From Rhodocyclaceae bacterium (GTDB lineage: Bacteria > Pseudomonadota > Gammaproteobacteria > Burkholderiales > Usitatibacteraceae): a stretch of DNA of 39,460 nt. The position numbers were made by a program, and so were the translations under genes. The stretch is from contig JADCJC010000116.1 in the NCBI GenBank assembly GCA_020247395.1, forward strand, positions 1 to 39,460, given 5' to 3'. This document shows, piece by piece, positions 24,938-34,856 of the stretch. Below the pieces are notes generated by a model. It saw only the letters and a list, made by a program, of their open reading frames with translations. It ran no database searches and was not told the origin of the DNA. Every line of letters begins with the position of its first letter. Within the stretch, counting starts at the first letter, position 1.

Positions 24938-25493
24938 CGCCATCCGAGTGACGGGTCTTAAAGAGTTGAATGATGCGCTGAATAAACTCACCGCAAACGT
25001 CGCTCTTAAACATGCGCGAGGCGCGGTTGCTGCGGGTGCGCGAGTGATACGTGACGCCGCAATCGAAAACGTTACCAAGGGCAACCCTGAGATTCAGACC
25101 GGCACGTTAAAGCGCGCAATCTATTCGCGTTGGATGCGCGAAATGTCGACGATGGAACGAATTAGCTTTTTCGTCTCCGTCAAGCGCGGGAAGGTCTATC
25201 GACCTAAAACCCGCAGCACGAAAGGCGGGAAGGTTCGCATCACCGCAGACAGGGACGCGTTTTACTGGACTTGGGTTGAATTCGGACACTTGGCGCGTAC
25301 CAAAAAAAGCGGCGCGGTAAAAGGTGGCAAGCGTCGGCGCGACGCAACTCGCAACAGTTTGAAAGATCAGGGCGCAAAGTTTGTCGCAGCCCGTCCGTTT
25401 ATGCGCCCCGCGTATGAAGCCAACAAGCGCAAGGCCATCGAGGCCATCCGCGACGAGCTGACAAAGCGCATTTTTGAAAATCTTAGGGGCTGA
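24930..25493 (+). CDS. HK97 gp10-like tail completion protein
   Basis: 187 residues from ATG 24930. Visible features are GLKELNDALNKLTANVAL, the basic strand RSTKGGKVRITADRD, WTWVEFGH, and AARPFMRPAYEANKRKA, typical of gp10/HK97 tail-completion proteins. The ORF opens earlier (24846), but the internal ATG, overlapping the previous gene by 8 bases, gives the normal N-terminus. Confidence 0.88.
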   Translation: MSDAIRVTGLKELNDALNKLTANVALKHARGAVAAGARVIRDAAIENVTKGNPEIQTGTLKRAIYSRWMREMSTMERISFFVSVKRGKVYRPKTRSTKGGKVRITADRDAFYWTWVEFGHLARTKKSGAVKGGKRRRDATRNSLKDQGAKFVAARPFMRPAYEANKRKAIEAIRDELTKRIFENLRG

Positions 25494-25495
25494 TT

Positions 25496-25882
25496 GTGGC
25501 AACACTTGAGGAAACCATTGTCAGCGTCGTCACGCCAGTATTCGGTGCGGGCAGGCTGTTCTATATCGAAGCAGACGAACAGGCCGACACCGCTACAGAC
25601 TATTGTGTTTTCAGCATCGTGGGAAGCGATGACCCGGCCAATACGCTAACGGAGTTCTCCCGCTACACAACGGCACGTGTGCAGTTCACGATCTTGGCGC
25701 GTCGTGCAATCAATCTGGCGACTAAGGCAAAAGCACTCCGCGAGGCGATGGCAGCCGCAAATGCTTCACGAACGCTGCAGTGTCGGCCGCTTGGGGCGGG
25801 GTTCGATTTGCCGTCCGATGATTCGCTGCTATTTGCACGGGTGGTCGAGTACCAAATCACCAGCTACGACCCGCTGGCGTAG
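25496..25882 (+). CDS. Tail terminator-type protein (DUF3168)
   Basis: 128 residues from a GTG start 2 bases after the gp10-like gene. The DUF3168 pattern is visible: LEETIVSVVTPVFGAGRLFY, DYCVFSIVGSDDP, ARVQFTILARR. These proteins cap the tail tube. They are followed by the small protein and the tube gene, as expected. Confidence 0.82.
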   Translation: MATLEETIVSVVTPVFGAGRLFYIEADEQADTATDYCVFSIVGSDDPANTLTEFSRYTTARVQFTILARRAINLATKAKALREAMAAANASRTLQCRPLGAGFDLPSDDSLLFARVVEYQITSYDPLA

Positions 25883-25945
25883 TGCCGTTATCAAGCGCAA
25901 GGCCGACACCGCCAAATTGTCATTATCAATACGGGAGCGCAGCAG

Positions 25946-26131
25946 ATGAGCAAAGTCGTCGTCATTCGGGATTTCGGAACCTACCTCGCGGGGCAGACCG
26001 TGACAAACCTACTCCCACACCAAATCGACTCGCACATTAAATCGGGCGATCTTGCGCTTGTCGAAGACGATCCCGCGCCGATTTCCCGACAGTTTCCCAA
26101 ACAAATCACGCAACCTAACGAAGCGGAGTAA
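25946..26131 (+). CDS. Small protein before the tail tube, unknown
   Basis: 61 residues, starting MSKVVVIRDFGTYLAGQTVT. The gene lies between the tail terminator and the tube gene. Acidic and short, with no recognised family. GGGAG lies 12 bases before the ATG. Confidence 0.6.
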   Translation: MSKVVVIRDFGTYLAGQTVTNLLPHQIDSHIKSGDLALVEDDPAPISRQFPKQITQPNEAE

Positions 26132-26136
26132 TCACC

Positions 26137-26817
26137 ATGCCAAGTCCAGCATTTAACGCCCAAGGCTCCACCGTCCAGTTTGGACAAACTCAAGGCACTG
26201 CCATTACAGCAACGGCTGGCACCGCTGCGAATCCGGTGGTTATCACGGCAACCAACACGACAGTTGCGGGTGATTTGGTAGTCTGTACCTCTTCGACTGG
26301 TCAAGCGCAACTTGCAAGCCGCGCTTTTATCGTTACCGCACCCAGCGGCACAAGCTTCACGCTGTTTGGTGAAGATGGAACGGGGCGCTCTGCCCTGACT
26401 GCGGGCACGTTCCGTCCGTGGACACTGACAGCAGTTGCGGGTGCGGACGCTTTTCAAACGGCATCGTCAGGCGGTTCGGCCAACAACACGATTGACGTCA
26501 CGACTCTAACCTCGGTCAGCAAGGAATATGTCGCGGGCCTGCCCGATAGTCCTAGCCTGTCGTTCACGATGGTTCCGTCCTTGCGTGACGCAACCTTCAA
26601 GTATCTGCGTACAGTGCAGAAGGCGCGAACAACTATCCCTATCTATATCAAGGTGCCCAACCCTGACACGACCGCAACGTTGCAATCGGCTTTCTTTCAC
26701 ATCTGCGCGCTCGGATTTGTTCAGTCGATCACTGAGTTTAGTCTCGGCGTCGATCAGCCCGTTTCGGCGCAGGTGCAATTCAAGTGTACCAACGGCTTGG
26801 AGATTTACACCAACTAG
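26137..26817 (+). CDS. Major tail tube protein
   Basis: 226 residues, beta-rich: ATAGTAANPVVITATNTT, then a central VTTLTSVSKEYVAGLPDSP and QPVSAQVQFKCTNG. The position between the terminator protein and the tail chaperones, and the repeated Thr/Ser strands, fit a siphovirus tube protein. It forms the stacked hexameric rings of the tail. Confidence 0.85.
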   Translation: MPSPAFNAQGSTVQFGQTQGTAITATAGTAANPVVITATNTTVAGDLVVCTSSTGQAQLASRAFIVTAPSGTSFTLFGEDGTGRSALTAGTFRPWTLTAVAGADAFQTASSGGSANNTIDVTTLTSVSKEYVAGLPDSPSLSFTMVPSLRDATFKYLRTVQKARTTIPIYIKVPNPDTTATLQSAFFHICALGFVQSITEFSLGVDQPVSAQVQFKCTNGLEIYTN

Positions 26818-26850
26818 AAACCGCGCAGACATTCCGCGCTTTTCAAACCG

Positions 26851-26892
26851 AAAAGCCCGTGGCGCCCTTTTAAGGGTTCCTCGGGCTTTTTT
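26851..26892 (+). terminator. Terminator after the tail tube gene
   Basis: AAAAGCCCG/CGGGCTTTT with an inner GCGCCC stem and a T-run. It lowers transcription of downstream tail genes relative to the tube. Confidence 0.85.
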
Positions 26893-26928
26893 CGTATGTA
26901 GCAAGTCAATTTTTAGGAGAAAAATCTA

Positions 26929-27312
26929 ATGAGCAACACGAGCCTTAAAGACAAATTCTTTGCAACCAAATTGGCGCGGATCGTGCCCATCGGCGCTTTG
27001 AAGTCGAAGCCAGAAATCACCGAGTTATGCGTCCGCCGATTTACCCTGGCAGAACGCAATGCGTTTATTGCGAACGCACCTAAAGCCGGTGACAACGCGA
27101 GCGACGCTGACAAGGCCGCTGCAAATTTGCAGGGACAACTTTTCTTGGTCACGCAAGGTGTATGTGACGCCGACGCAAACGCTGTATTCACGCAGGAGGA
27201 CGTTGAAGCGCTGCAACAAGAAGATGCGGCAGTAATCGATGAACTGTCGAAGGCGGTGATGGACGCGAACGGCATGAGCGCTAAGAGCGTAGACGCAGCA
27301 ACAAAAAACTGA
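26929..27312 (+). CDS. Tail assembly chaperone, short form (gpG-like)
   Basis: 127 residues, starting MSNTSLKDKFFATKLARIVP. It is helical with an acidic C-terminus and ends TKN-stop. In lambda-like phages gpG and its frameshifted form gpGT chaperone tail assembly around the tape measure. The slippery heptamer A AAA AAC covers the last sense codons, and the next gene continues in the -1 frame. Confidence 0.85.
   Translation: MSNTSLKDKFFATKLARIVPIGALKSKPEITELCVRRFTLAERNAFIANAPKAGDNASDADKAAANLQGQLFLVTQGVCDADANAVFTQEDVEALQQEDAAVIDELSKAVMDANGMSAKSVDAATKN
27303..27309 (+). other. -1 ribosomal frameshift site (A AAA AAC)
   Basis: Zero-frame codons ACA AAA AAC TGA. Slipping back one base on AAA AAC gives AAA AAA CTG ATT GAG and so on, which is open through the next ORF (including ATG 27330) to 27710. 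Position at the chaperone stop, just before the tape-measure gene, matches the conserved G-GT frameshift of tailed phages. Confidence 0.8.
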
Positions 27313-27329
27313 TTGAGGACGCGGAGCTT

Positions 27330-27710
27330 ATGTTTATGTTTCGGCTCGCCTTGCAACTCGGCTGTACGGTCGAGGAGCTAGGCAACCGCATCACAGCGCA
27401 TGAGTTCCTTCAATGGCGCTCGTTCTCACTCTATGAGCCGTTTGGGTCACAGGCAGAGGACTTTCGCGCCAGTCTGTACCCGCTGCTCAAAATCAATTCG
27501 TCAAAATCGAACGGCGAAAAATTGGCGCACCCCGCCGATCTTTTCCCGTGGGGTCGTAGTTATGAAAACGCGGTAAAGGCTGCACAGGACAAGCGCGACG
27601 AGACGGCGCGACAGAAGCAACTCGCAGACGAAGCAGAACGGGCGGTCAAAATTTCTCGCAGCGAGAAACGCGCTCGGTTGATGGCAATGCTACTCGGCAA
27701 AGGCGGCTAA
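27330..27710 (+). CDS. Tail assembly chaperone extension (T part, made by frameshift)
   Basis: The ORF encodes 126 residues from its first ATG (FMFRLALQLGCTVEELGNRI, GSQAEDFRASLY, a basic coiled-coil tail). Its real expression is probably as the C-terminal part of a G-T fusion read from 26929 to 27710 through the slippery site. The ATG has only a GGAG 3 bases away, too close for a good start. It is followed 1 base later by the tape-measure gene. Confidence 0.8.
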   Translation: MFMFRLALQLGCTVEELGNRITAHEFLQWRSFSLYEPFGSQAEDFRASLYPLLKINSSKSNGEKLAHPADLFPWGRSYENAVKAAQDKRDETARQKQLADEAERAVKISRSEKRARLMAMLLGKGG

Positions 27711-27711
27711 G

Positions 27712-30700
27712 ATGGCAGACGGATTACTTGGGCGGCTGGGCGTTGAACTTTATGCGGACATGGCGAAGTTCACGGGCGATCTCGGCAAGGCGACCAAGGA
27801 AGTCGACGGCTTTGTCAGCAACGCGACAAAAGGATTTACGAACGCACACGGCGCGATCATGGGATTGGCCGGTGCGTTGGGCGTCCTGGGCTTCGCCAAA
27901 ATCATCGACGATGTGGCAAAGGTGCGCGGCGAACTTGACGACCTTGCCGACTCAGGGCTTGGCAGCGTCGAGGCGCTATCAATCTTGAAGCAACAAGCCA
28001 AACTTTCCGGCGCCGAGTTTGGCGAGGTTACTGGCGCATTGTCGAAAATGTCGCGGGGCTTGCTCGGCACCGAAAAAGAAACGAGCAAAGCTGGCGACGC
28101 GCTCGGGCGGCTCGGTATCTCTGCGCGTGACGCTAACGGAAACCTTCGTGCCTCTGCGGACGTTATGCAGGACGTCTCAAAGGCGCTCAACGGCTATCAA
28201 GACAACGCTGACAAGGCCGCATACGCACAGGCGATATTTGGTAAGGGCGGCGAAAAGATGTTGCCTCTGTTGAAGGATATGGCTGAGTTTGGCGAAATAA
28301 ACGCGACTGTGACATCGAAGCAGGCGGCAGAGGCCGACGAGTACGGCAAGGCGCAGAAACGCCTAGAAGTGGCGTTAATTGGCAGCAAAAACGCGATTGC
28401 TGGCGCAATGATTCCGGCTGTCTCGGCATTCACAAGCGCATTTGCTGACCTTGTTAAAGAAAACAACAACGCGAACAATGGTATCAAGAATTTAGCGAAG
28501 GACGGCACACTGACCGATTGGGGAACGAAAGCGGCGTTTGCTGTTGGTGCCGTAATCGACGTCTTCCAAATCCTCGCTCGCATGGTCAAGAGCATTGGCG
28601 AAACCATCGGCGCTTTTGTCGCGGCGGCGGTCGATAATTTCTCGTCGGTGGGTACGGCTATCAGCCAGCTTGCGTCTGGCAAATTTTCAGAAGCACAGAA
28701 GACGATGCAGGGAAGCAGCGAGCGCACCCGCGTCATTTTTGGCTCGCTTGGCGACAACATCAAAGACATTTTTAGCGGTGAAAAATTCACCGACAAACTC
28801 AGCGCGAAGTTTATCGAGCAACAACAAAAGATTGCCGCCTCGGGAAACGACACGCGCGCCAAACTCGACTCGTCCGGGCTGGGAATTATTGAGAAGCAAA
28901 AAGAGGTTGCGGTCAAAGTTACGGACTACGGAAAAGATATTGCAAAAGCCTATGAAACATGGGTCAAGGCAATGGAGGCCGTTGAGAAGCAATACGACGC
29001 CGTTGCGGGTTCGTTCGCCAACGAAAAGCAGCGGCTGGAGTTTGAAATTTCGCTGCTCGGTCAGTCGAAACAAGCAATTGCGGCGGCGAATGAAGTTCGC
29101 AAGATCGACCTCGCGTTGCGCAAAGCAATCTCAGAGTTGCCGGAAGATGCGAGCAGCGAAGCAATCACGCGCCTTATTAACCTTGCCGACCAAGCCAAGA
29201 AAGACCTTCCAGCGTTAGCGCAGCAACTCGCAGACGGTCAAGAAGCGATTAAGGCCGCGCAAGATGAATTCAAGTCGATGTACGACATCGTTGACGGCGG
29301 TTTTAAGGCCGCGCTCAACGGCGCAAAGTCATTCGGTGACTACATCAAAAACGGCTTAAAAAACGCGCTGTATCAGCTAGTGGCCAAGCCGTTCATTGTG
29401 CAGATTACGGGGCTGCTGACCGGACAAAGCGGCTTCAATTTTGGCAACCTATTTTCTGGCGGCACAGGCAGCGCGAACAGTGCCAATGGACTCAGTGGGC
29501 TTGGTAACCTTTTCAGCGGCTTCTCAAATCTGGCAACGACAATCACAAACGGCGTATCGACTGGAATCGCAAATATTTTTGGTGCTGGAAATGTGGTGAG
29601 CAATTTTCTCGGCGGGGCGACGGGTGCACTGCAGGGGCCGACACTCACCGGCGCGGCGCTTGGAGGCGGTGCGGCCACAGCCGGGTCAACCATTGCTGGC
29701 TCTCTTGCTGCGGCTGGCCCATACATTGCTGCGGCGCTTGCAGCGTACCAGCTCTATAACACCTTCCGCGACAAGGGCGAAAATCCGAAGTACCGAATTG
29801 GTTTTGGTAGCCAAGCACAGGGCTACGCTAGCGATAGCGTGTTCGGACGTCAGGGCTTTGTCTACGCGCAAGGCAACGACGCGCAGAATCAAGAGTTTCG
29901 CAATGTTCAACGCGCCACGGACGGGCTAGACAAGCTGCTTGCGAAGCAGATGACACCCGCGCAAATCGCGGCGGCGACGGCGCGGCTCAATGGTGCCACG
30001 GGAACCGAGTTCAGCTTTCCAAAAGGCGACCCCACCGCCAGCGAGCAACTGCTACTTGATTTCACAAAGATCAAGTACAAGTCCGTTTTCGCTGACCTTG
30101 ATAAAGACTTCTCGGACTTCATTGGCGGCTTCACAGGCAAGTCGGAGGATTTGATCAAGTCCATCGGGGAAATGGCGGTTGTACTTGAAACGCTTTCCAG
30201 CGGCGCTATCAAGGGGTTAACGCTCGACGCGCTCAAGGCGATGCAGCTTGAAACGGAGTCGCTAGCGCAAACCCTGACGCGGGTATCGAACGCATACGGG
30301 AATTATGAAAAGCTGTTTATTCCGCAAGAGGAACGCAACAAGAAAATGTTCGATGCGTTTAAGAAGCAGATTACCGACCTCGGCGGTACGTTGCCGACGA
30401 CGCGGCAGGGATTCCGCGACTTGGTGGACAGCTTAGACCTCAACGACGAAAAGCAGCGCAAGTTATGGCAGGCGCTTATCGACGGCGCGAGCGTTGCAGA
30501 CGCTTACTACTCAGCACTTGTTGACGTGAACGCGTCGGTTAAAAATATGACGGCTTCGCTCGAAGACTTGGGGCTGACCGCAGAGGAAATTTCCAAAATT
30601 CAGGTGACGCAAGCGAGTTCTGCGATGGCTGCGATCAATGCGGCAATGGAGACGATCAAACAGCTTCAAGGGTTCCGCGCTCAGAACAACGCCACGATTG

Positions 30701-31692
30701 CTAGCGTCATGCGGCAACGCGACCCGCAGGGGTACTCGACATTTATGCAGGGCAACGTCAACACGGCCCGCGCCGGGCTGATTACGTCGCTTAGTGCAGG
30801 GTATACCACCGGACAGCGATTACAAGCCGCTGGTGGGCTTCGTGACGCGTTAGGGGCGCAGTATGAGTACCGCATGAGCGAGGCGAGTGCAGCGCGTGAC
30901 AATGCGGCGGCAGCGATGCGATTGCAAGCGCAAGCGTACCGCGACCTTGCGGCGCAGACCCAAGCACTCGCTAATTCGTTCCGCAGCGTTGCGGCTTATG
31001 GCCGTTCGTTGGGCGTGTCAGCTTATTCAACAATGTCGCCAAGCGATCAACTTGGCGCGGCGGCGGGTCAATATGCGTCCTTGCTGTCTCGCGCTCGCGG
31101 CGGCGATGCGAATGCGGCTGGCGGGCTGGCAAGTGCGTCCCAGAGTTATTTGTCGTTGGCTCAAGATTTTTACGGAAGCACTGGGGCATACGCGCAGATA
31201 TTTAGTCAGGTGCAAAGCGATCTGATGGCTTTTGAGGGCATGGCAGACGCAGCGGACGCAGCGGCGGCGGCGTTGCTTAGTCAAGCCACAACGACTGCCG
31301 AGGCCGCTGATCGTCTCGCGTCGTCACTCACACCGCAGATGATCGACTTGCAGGACAAGTATGTTCAAGAATTAGAAGCCCTCAACACAATGACCGAGGC
31401 ATGGGAAGCCGAACAGCGGACAATTCTGTCCGAGCAATCTGTCGTCTACGTTCGCATTGCAAATGCGTCCGAAGCGGTGCGCGATGGCGTTGGTTCACTG
31501 AACCAAGAAGTTAGAAATCTGTTATTGGCAACGAACGCGGCAAACGCGGCGCTGCTGACCGCGCTTGCTGCTGTCGTGCGCTCGACGACTACAACGGCAA
31601 CGGCAACGACCTCACAAGCCAACAGCCTTGCAGCCGTGGCAACGATTGGCGAGCAGCGTAAAGCCAAAACCGTCTTAGAGCTGACGCAATAA
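27712..31692 (+). CDS. Tape-measure protein
   Basis: 1326 residues, with GLGRL-type N-terminus (LLGRLGVELYADMAKFTGDL), long helical coiled-coil runs, and central Gly/Ala-rich hydrophobic segments (about 590-720, for example FGNLFSGGTGSANSANGLSG). It sets tail length and may form a channel in the membrane during DNA injection. By the usual relation of about 0.15 nm per residue it predicts a tail near 200 nm. Position after the chaperones is standard. Confidence 0.95.
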   Translation: MADGLLGRLGVELYADMAKFTGDLGKATKEVDGFVSNATKGFTNAHGAIMGLAGALGVLGFAKIIDDVAKVRGELDDLADSGLGSVEALSILKQQAKLSGAEFGEVTGALSKMSRGLLGTEKETSKAGDALGRLGISARDANGNLRASADVMQDVSKALNGYQDNADKAAYAQAIFGKGGEKMLPLLKDMAEFGEINATVTSKQAAEADEYGKAQKRLEVALIGSKNAIAGAMIPAVSAFTSAFADLVKENNNANNGIKNLAKDGTLTDWGTKAAFAVGAVIDVFQILARMVKSIGETIGAFVAAAVDNFSSVGTAISQLASGKFSEAQKTMQGSSERTRVIFGSLGDNIKDIFSGEKFTDKLSAKFIEQQQKIAASGNDTRAKLDSSGLGIIEKQKEVAVKVTDYGKDIAKAYETWVKAMEAVEKQYDAVAGSFANEKQRLEFEISLLGQSKQAIAAANEVRKIDLALRKAISELPEDASSEAITRLINLADQAKKDLPALAQQLADGQEAIKAAQDEFKSMYDIVDGGFKAALNGAKSFGDYIKNGLKNALYQLVAKPFIVQITGLLTGQSGFNFGNLFSGGTGSANSANGLSGLGNLFSGFSNLATTITNGVSTGIANIFGAGNVVSNFLGGATGALQGPTLTGAALGGGAATAGSTIAGSLAAAGPYIAAALAAYQLYNTFRDKGENPKYRIGFGSQAQGYASDSVFGRQGFVYAQGNDAQNQEFRNVQRATDGLDKLLAKQMTPAQIAAATARLNGATGTEFSFPKGDPTASEQLLLDFTKIKYKSVFADLDKDFSDFIGGFTGKSEDLIKSIGEMAVVLETLSSGAIKGLTLDALKAMQLETESLAQTLTRVSNAYGNYEKLFIPQEERNKKMFDAFKKQITDLGGTLPTTRQGFRDLVDSLDLNDEKQRKLWQALIDGASVADAYYSALVDVNASVKNMTASLEDLGLTAEEISKIQVTQASSAMAAINAAMETIKQLQGFRAQNNATIASVMRQRDPQGYSTFMQGNVNTARAGLITSLSAGYTTGQRLQAAGGLRDALGAQYEYRMSEASAARDNAAAAMRLQAQAYRDLAAQTQALANSFRSVAAYGRSLGVSAYSTMSPSDQLGAAAGQYASLLSRARGGDANAAGGLASASQSYLSLAQDFYGSTGAYAQIFSQVQSDLMAFEGMADAADAAAAALLSQATTTAEAADRLASSLTPQMIDLQDKYVQELEALNTMTEAWEAEQRTILSEQSVVYVRIANASEAVRDGVGSLNQEVRNLLLATNAANAALLTALAAVVRSTTTTATATTSQANSLAAVATIGEQRKAKTVLELTQ

Positions 31693-31693
31693 A

Positions 31694-33244
31694 ATGGCCT
31701 TCTCTGACCAAGCCATTCTCGCGGTCGAGTTGGGGTTTCATGATGGAACCAGCGCTAAAACGCGCTATGTGACCGACGCAGACGCGTTTATCACTTCGCC
31801 AACGGACACGCCGCCAAGCGTGGCATTTTTACCCAGAGTCTTAGGGCGCGGTGTTTACAGCATAAACGCAATCTCACCGTCGAGCACGTTCGGCGTGAGT
31901 GAGGCAGGATTTGGCAATCTTGAACTCGCCAACATTGACGGCGGCTTAGACTCTTGGGTGACCGATGGCGTGTCCGGTCGTTCGATCACGATTCGGCGCG
32001 GCTTGCTTGGCGCGGCTTATCCGTCCGCGTGGACAACGATCTTTGTCGGGCAGCAAGCGGCTATCGAGTCGAACTACAAGAGCGTGTCGATCACGTTTGC
32101 CGACCGCCAAGCGGATTTGTTGAAGCCGTTGCAGACGGCCTTTTATCTCGGCAACAACGCGCTACCGGCGGGGCAGGAAGGCGTCGCAGATTTGAAGGGC
32201 AAGCCCAAGCCTCGCGTCTATGGGCGATGTCGCAAAGTCGCGCCCGTGTACGTGAACACCTCGCTGTTGATTTACCAAGTGAGCGACAAGGAGGCCGTCA
32301 TTTCGGGCGTGTTCGATGGAGGTGCGGCGCTGACAGCGGGTGCTGCATACGCCAGCATCGCAGCGATGGAAGCGACCGCACCAGCGGCGGGGCAGTATCG
32401 CGTCTTTGCGCCAGCTGGCGGGCCTGCATATTTCCGGCTCGGCTCAACGGCGGCGAAAGTAATAACTGCGGACGTTGATGCAGCAGGCGCGGCGGCAAAC
32501 TGGACTGCGGCGCAACTTCTCAAGAGCATCGCGCTTGATGCGGGAATTTTGAACGCAAATATCAACGCTGGCGATGTAACCGCGCTCGATACCGCCAATA
32601 GCGCTGTGTGCGGGTATTACCTCGATGGCACTCAGTCGGCAATGGACGCCATGAACGCGGTCGCCGCGAGCATCGGCGCGTCCTTCTGGACAGACGCGCT
32701 TGGTTCGCTGCGAATGTTTAGGCTTGCTGCGCCGTCAGGCTCGCCAGTCGTGTCTTTGACAGACGCGCAAATTATGAGCATTGACCGACAAGCGACTCAA
32801 GATCGTGGTGCAGGTGTTCCAGCTTGGCGGGTTGAGGTGAATTTTCAGCGGTATTGGAAAACGCAAAGCACGACCGAAACGGTTGGCGCGGCAGAGGCGT
32901 CACGCGCTGACCTCGCGCAAGAGTTCCGGCGCGTATCGTCGGAGGACGCTTCGATTAAGACAAAGCACACGAACGCGCCGACGCTGCGGTTTAACACGCT
33001 TCTGGACGTTCAATCGGCGGCGCAGACCGAAGCCGATCGACTGTTATCGCTGTACAAGGCCGACCGCACCATGCTCAAGGTGACGGTAGACGTACCAGCG
33101 GCAACGCTCGCGCTGCTGACGCTTGGCGCGGTTGTCAATGTCATGTTACCTAGATTTGGCTGCACTTCTGGAAAATCGTTTGTACTGATCGGCTTGGTCG
33201 TCTATCTTAATCAAGGCCGCGCCGACTTGACGCTCTGGGGCTAA
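31694..33244 (+). CDS. Tail tip protein (hub or distal component)
   Basis: 516 residues, beginning MAFSDQAILAVELGFHDGTS. It comes directly after the tape measure, the place of the tail-tip assembly proteins. The sequence is beta-rich, with VAASIGASFWTDALGSLRMF and VNFQRYWKTQSTTETVGAAE. It resembles tip proteins of beta-proteobacterial phages more than lambda gpM/L. The exact ring or hub role is not resolved. Confidence 0.75.
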   Translation: MAFSDQAILAVELGFHDGTSAKTRYVTDADAFITSPTDTPPSVAFLPRVLGRGVYSINAISPSSTFGVSEAGFGNLELANIDGGLDSWVTDGVSGRSITIRRGLLGAAYPSAWTTIFVGQQAAIESNYKSVSITFADRQADLLKPLQTAFYLGNNALPAGQEGVADLKGKPKPRVYGRCRKVAPVYVNTSLLIYQVSDKEAVISGVFDGGAALTAGAAYASIAAMEATAPAAGQYRVFAPAGGPAYFRLGSTAAKVITADVDAAGAAANWTAAQLLKSIALDAGILNANINAGDVTALDTANSAVCGYYLDGTQSAMDAMNAVAASIGASFWTDALGSLRMFRLAAPSGSPVVSLTDAQIMSIDRQATQDRGAGVPAWRVEVNFQRYWKTQSTTETVGAAEASRADLAQEFRRVSSEDASIKTKHTNAPTLRFNTLLDVQSAAQTEADRLLSLYKADRTMLKVTVDVPAATLALLTLGAVVNVMLPRFGCTSGKSFVLIGLVVYLNQGRADLTLWG

Positions 33245-33245
33245 C

Positions 33246-34106
33246 GTGGCAAACGTCATCATCGCTTTTCCAAATATTGCAGACAAAGGCACTCTTTCCG
33301 GTGGCTCTTGGGTTAGCACGTTGCCGCTCTCGTTTTTGCAAGACGAGATTCTCGGCACAGTCGCAAGGTCAACGAACGCGCTTGCGTCTTCGACTTTGAT
33401 AGAGCAAACGCTCGACAAGCCGAGAGGCGTTGCTGTTATCGGGTTCCACAAGCACAACCTGTCGACCGACGCTCAATATCGTATTCGCGCCTATTCCGCT
33501 GCAACGCGGCTCGACGGTGAAGCGATTTATGACAGCGGCTTGCAAGATGTCTGGCCGACTGTTTACACGGTTGGCGTCGTCGAATGGGAAAGTGACTCAT
33601 TTTGGTCGCTGAAATCGTCGTCAGAAGAATTGGCAAGCATCAATACGGCATTGATTGTGAAAATTCCATCGATTGCTGCGCAGTGGTGGCGCTTTGAATT
33701 TTTCGACACAACGAACGCAAACGGCTATGTGCAGATCGGTCGCTTGTTCATGGCGCTCGCATGGCAACCGACGCGCAATGCGCTACTAGGCGCAACGCTC
33801 GGACTCCGCGACCGTTCCGAGGTACAGGAGTCTATTGGCGGCACGACCTACGCTGACCGCCGCAGCGTCAAGCGCGTCGCAACGCTATCCGTGGCGGCTA
33901 TCTCAAAAGACGAAGTTATGCAAAACGCTTTTGAGATCAAACGGCAGGCTGGCAACACTCGAGAAGTGCTGCTTGTGTGGGACGCGGACGACACAATCAA
34001 CTTGCAGCGTATGAGTTTTTTAGGGCGTCTGACTGACCAAGCGCCTATCGTTATGCCGTTGCCTGACTTATGGGACACGCAGTTTGAAATTGAGGAGAGA
34101 GTCTAA
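33246..34106 (+). CDS. Tail tip protein, beta-rich
   Basis: 286 residues from a GTG just after the previous TAA. It has a jelly-roll-like look: WWRFEFFDTTNANGYVQIGR, and DTQFEIEERV at the end. The terminal segment EVLLVWDADDTINLQRMSFL and the context put it in the tail tip. No enzyme motif is visible. Confidence 0.72.
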   Translation: MANVIIAFPNIADKGTLSGGSWVSTLPLSFLQDEILGTVARSTNALASSTLIEQTLDKPRGVAVIGFHKHNLSTDAQYRIRAYSAATRLDGEAIYDSGLQDVWPTVYTVGVVEWESDSFWSLKSSSEELASINTALIVKIPSIAAQWWRFEFFDTTNANGYVQIGRLFMALAWQPTRNALLGATLGLRDRSEVQESIGGTTYADRRSVKRVATLSVAAISKDEVMQNAFEIKRQAGNTREVLLVWDADDTINLQRMSFLGRLTDQAPIVMPLPDLWDTQFEIEERV

Positions 34107-34846
34107 TGGCAGCCGTCACATTTAACGCACCCGGCGGCGATGGCAGCACCGTCACCGACGACAGTAATCCAACAACCGGACTCGGCAACGGCGGACATCG
34201 AACGCGATTCGTGCCGGCGTTGGCGCAGCTTGTCGCTATTTCAGCAGTCGCCAATACCAACGCGACCAACGCTGCGGCGAGTGCCGTAACCGCTGTAAAC
34301 GCTCCAGGCACTAATGGCACTAGCAGTACGTCTCTAACAGTCGCCACTGGCGCTCAAGCCTTCACGACACAGACGGGCAAAGCGTGGGCGGTAGGACAAC
34401 CCGTTGCAATCTCGCGCACAAGCGCACCAGCGACCACACAGATGTTCGGCACCATAACTGCCTACAACTCTGGCACTGGCGCGATGAGCATCGCGGTTTC
34501 GCAGAGCAAAGGCAGCGGCACATACACCGATTGGACTATCGCGTTGACAGGCGCTCCGGCTCCGCAATATTCGCTCGTCGCGGTCACGGGCAACGTGACG
34601 CTGGTCGCAAACGCAAACGACTATTTCGTGACGGCCAACGCGGTGATGACATTCCCCAGTTCGCCAGCAGTTGGCGACACGATTCCATTCCGACTTGCTC
34701 GTTCACCAGCGACCCTAACAGCGGTGAGCTTTGCGCGTAACGGCTCAAACATCATGGGCCTGGCAGAGGACTACACGGTCGATATTCCATACCTCGCGGG
34801 GGAGTGGAAATACGTTGATGCGACGTTCGGCTGGTCATTGAGATAA
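34106..34846 (+). CDS. Tail fibre or tip protein, Thr/Ala-rich
   Basis: 246 residues of low-complexity beta-rich sequence (Ala, Thr, Gly and Val abundant), starting MAAVTFNAPGGDGSTVTDDS and ending in an aromatic WKYVDATFGWSLR. The ATG overlaps the previous stop (ATG within TAATG). It is probably a fibre or a connector between tip and adhesin. No clear family. Confidence 0.6.
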   Translation: MAAVTFNAPGGDGSTVTDDSNPTTGLGNGGHRTRFVPALAQLVAISAVANTNATNAAASAVTAVNAPGTNGTSSTSLTVATGAQAFTTQTGKAWAVGQPVAISRTSAPATTQMFGTITAYNSGTGAMSIAVSQSKGSGTYTDWTIALTGAPAPQYSLVAVTGNVTLVANANDYFVTANAVMTFPSSPAVGDTIPFRLARSPATLTAVSFARNGSNIMGLAEDYTVDIPYLAGEWKYVDATFGWSLR

Positions 34847-34856
34847 GGAGAGAAAC

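Noticed and set aside
28197-28916. Minus-strand ORF of 239 codons
   Set aside because: Antisense shadow of the tape-measure gene; composition follows the sense codons.
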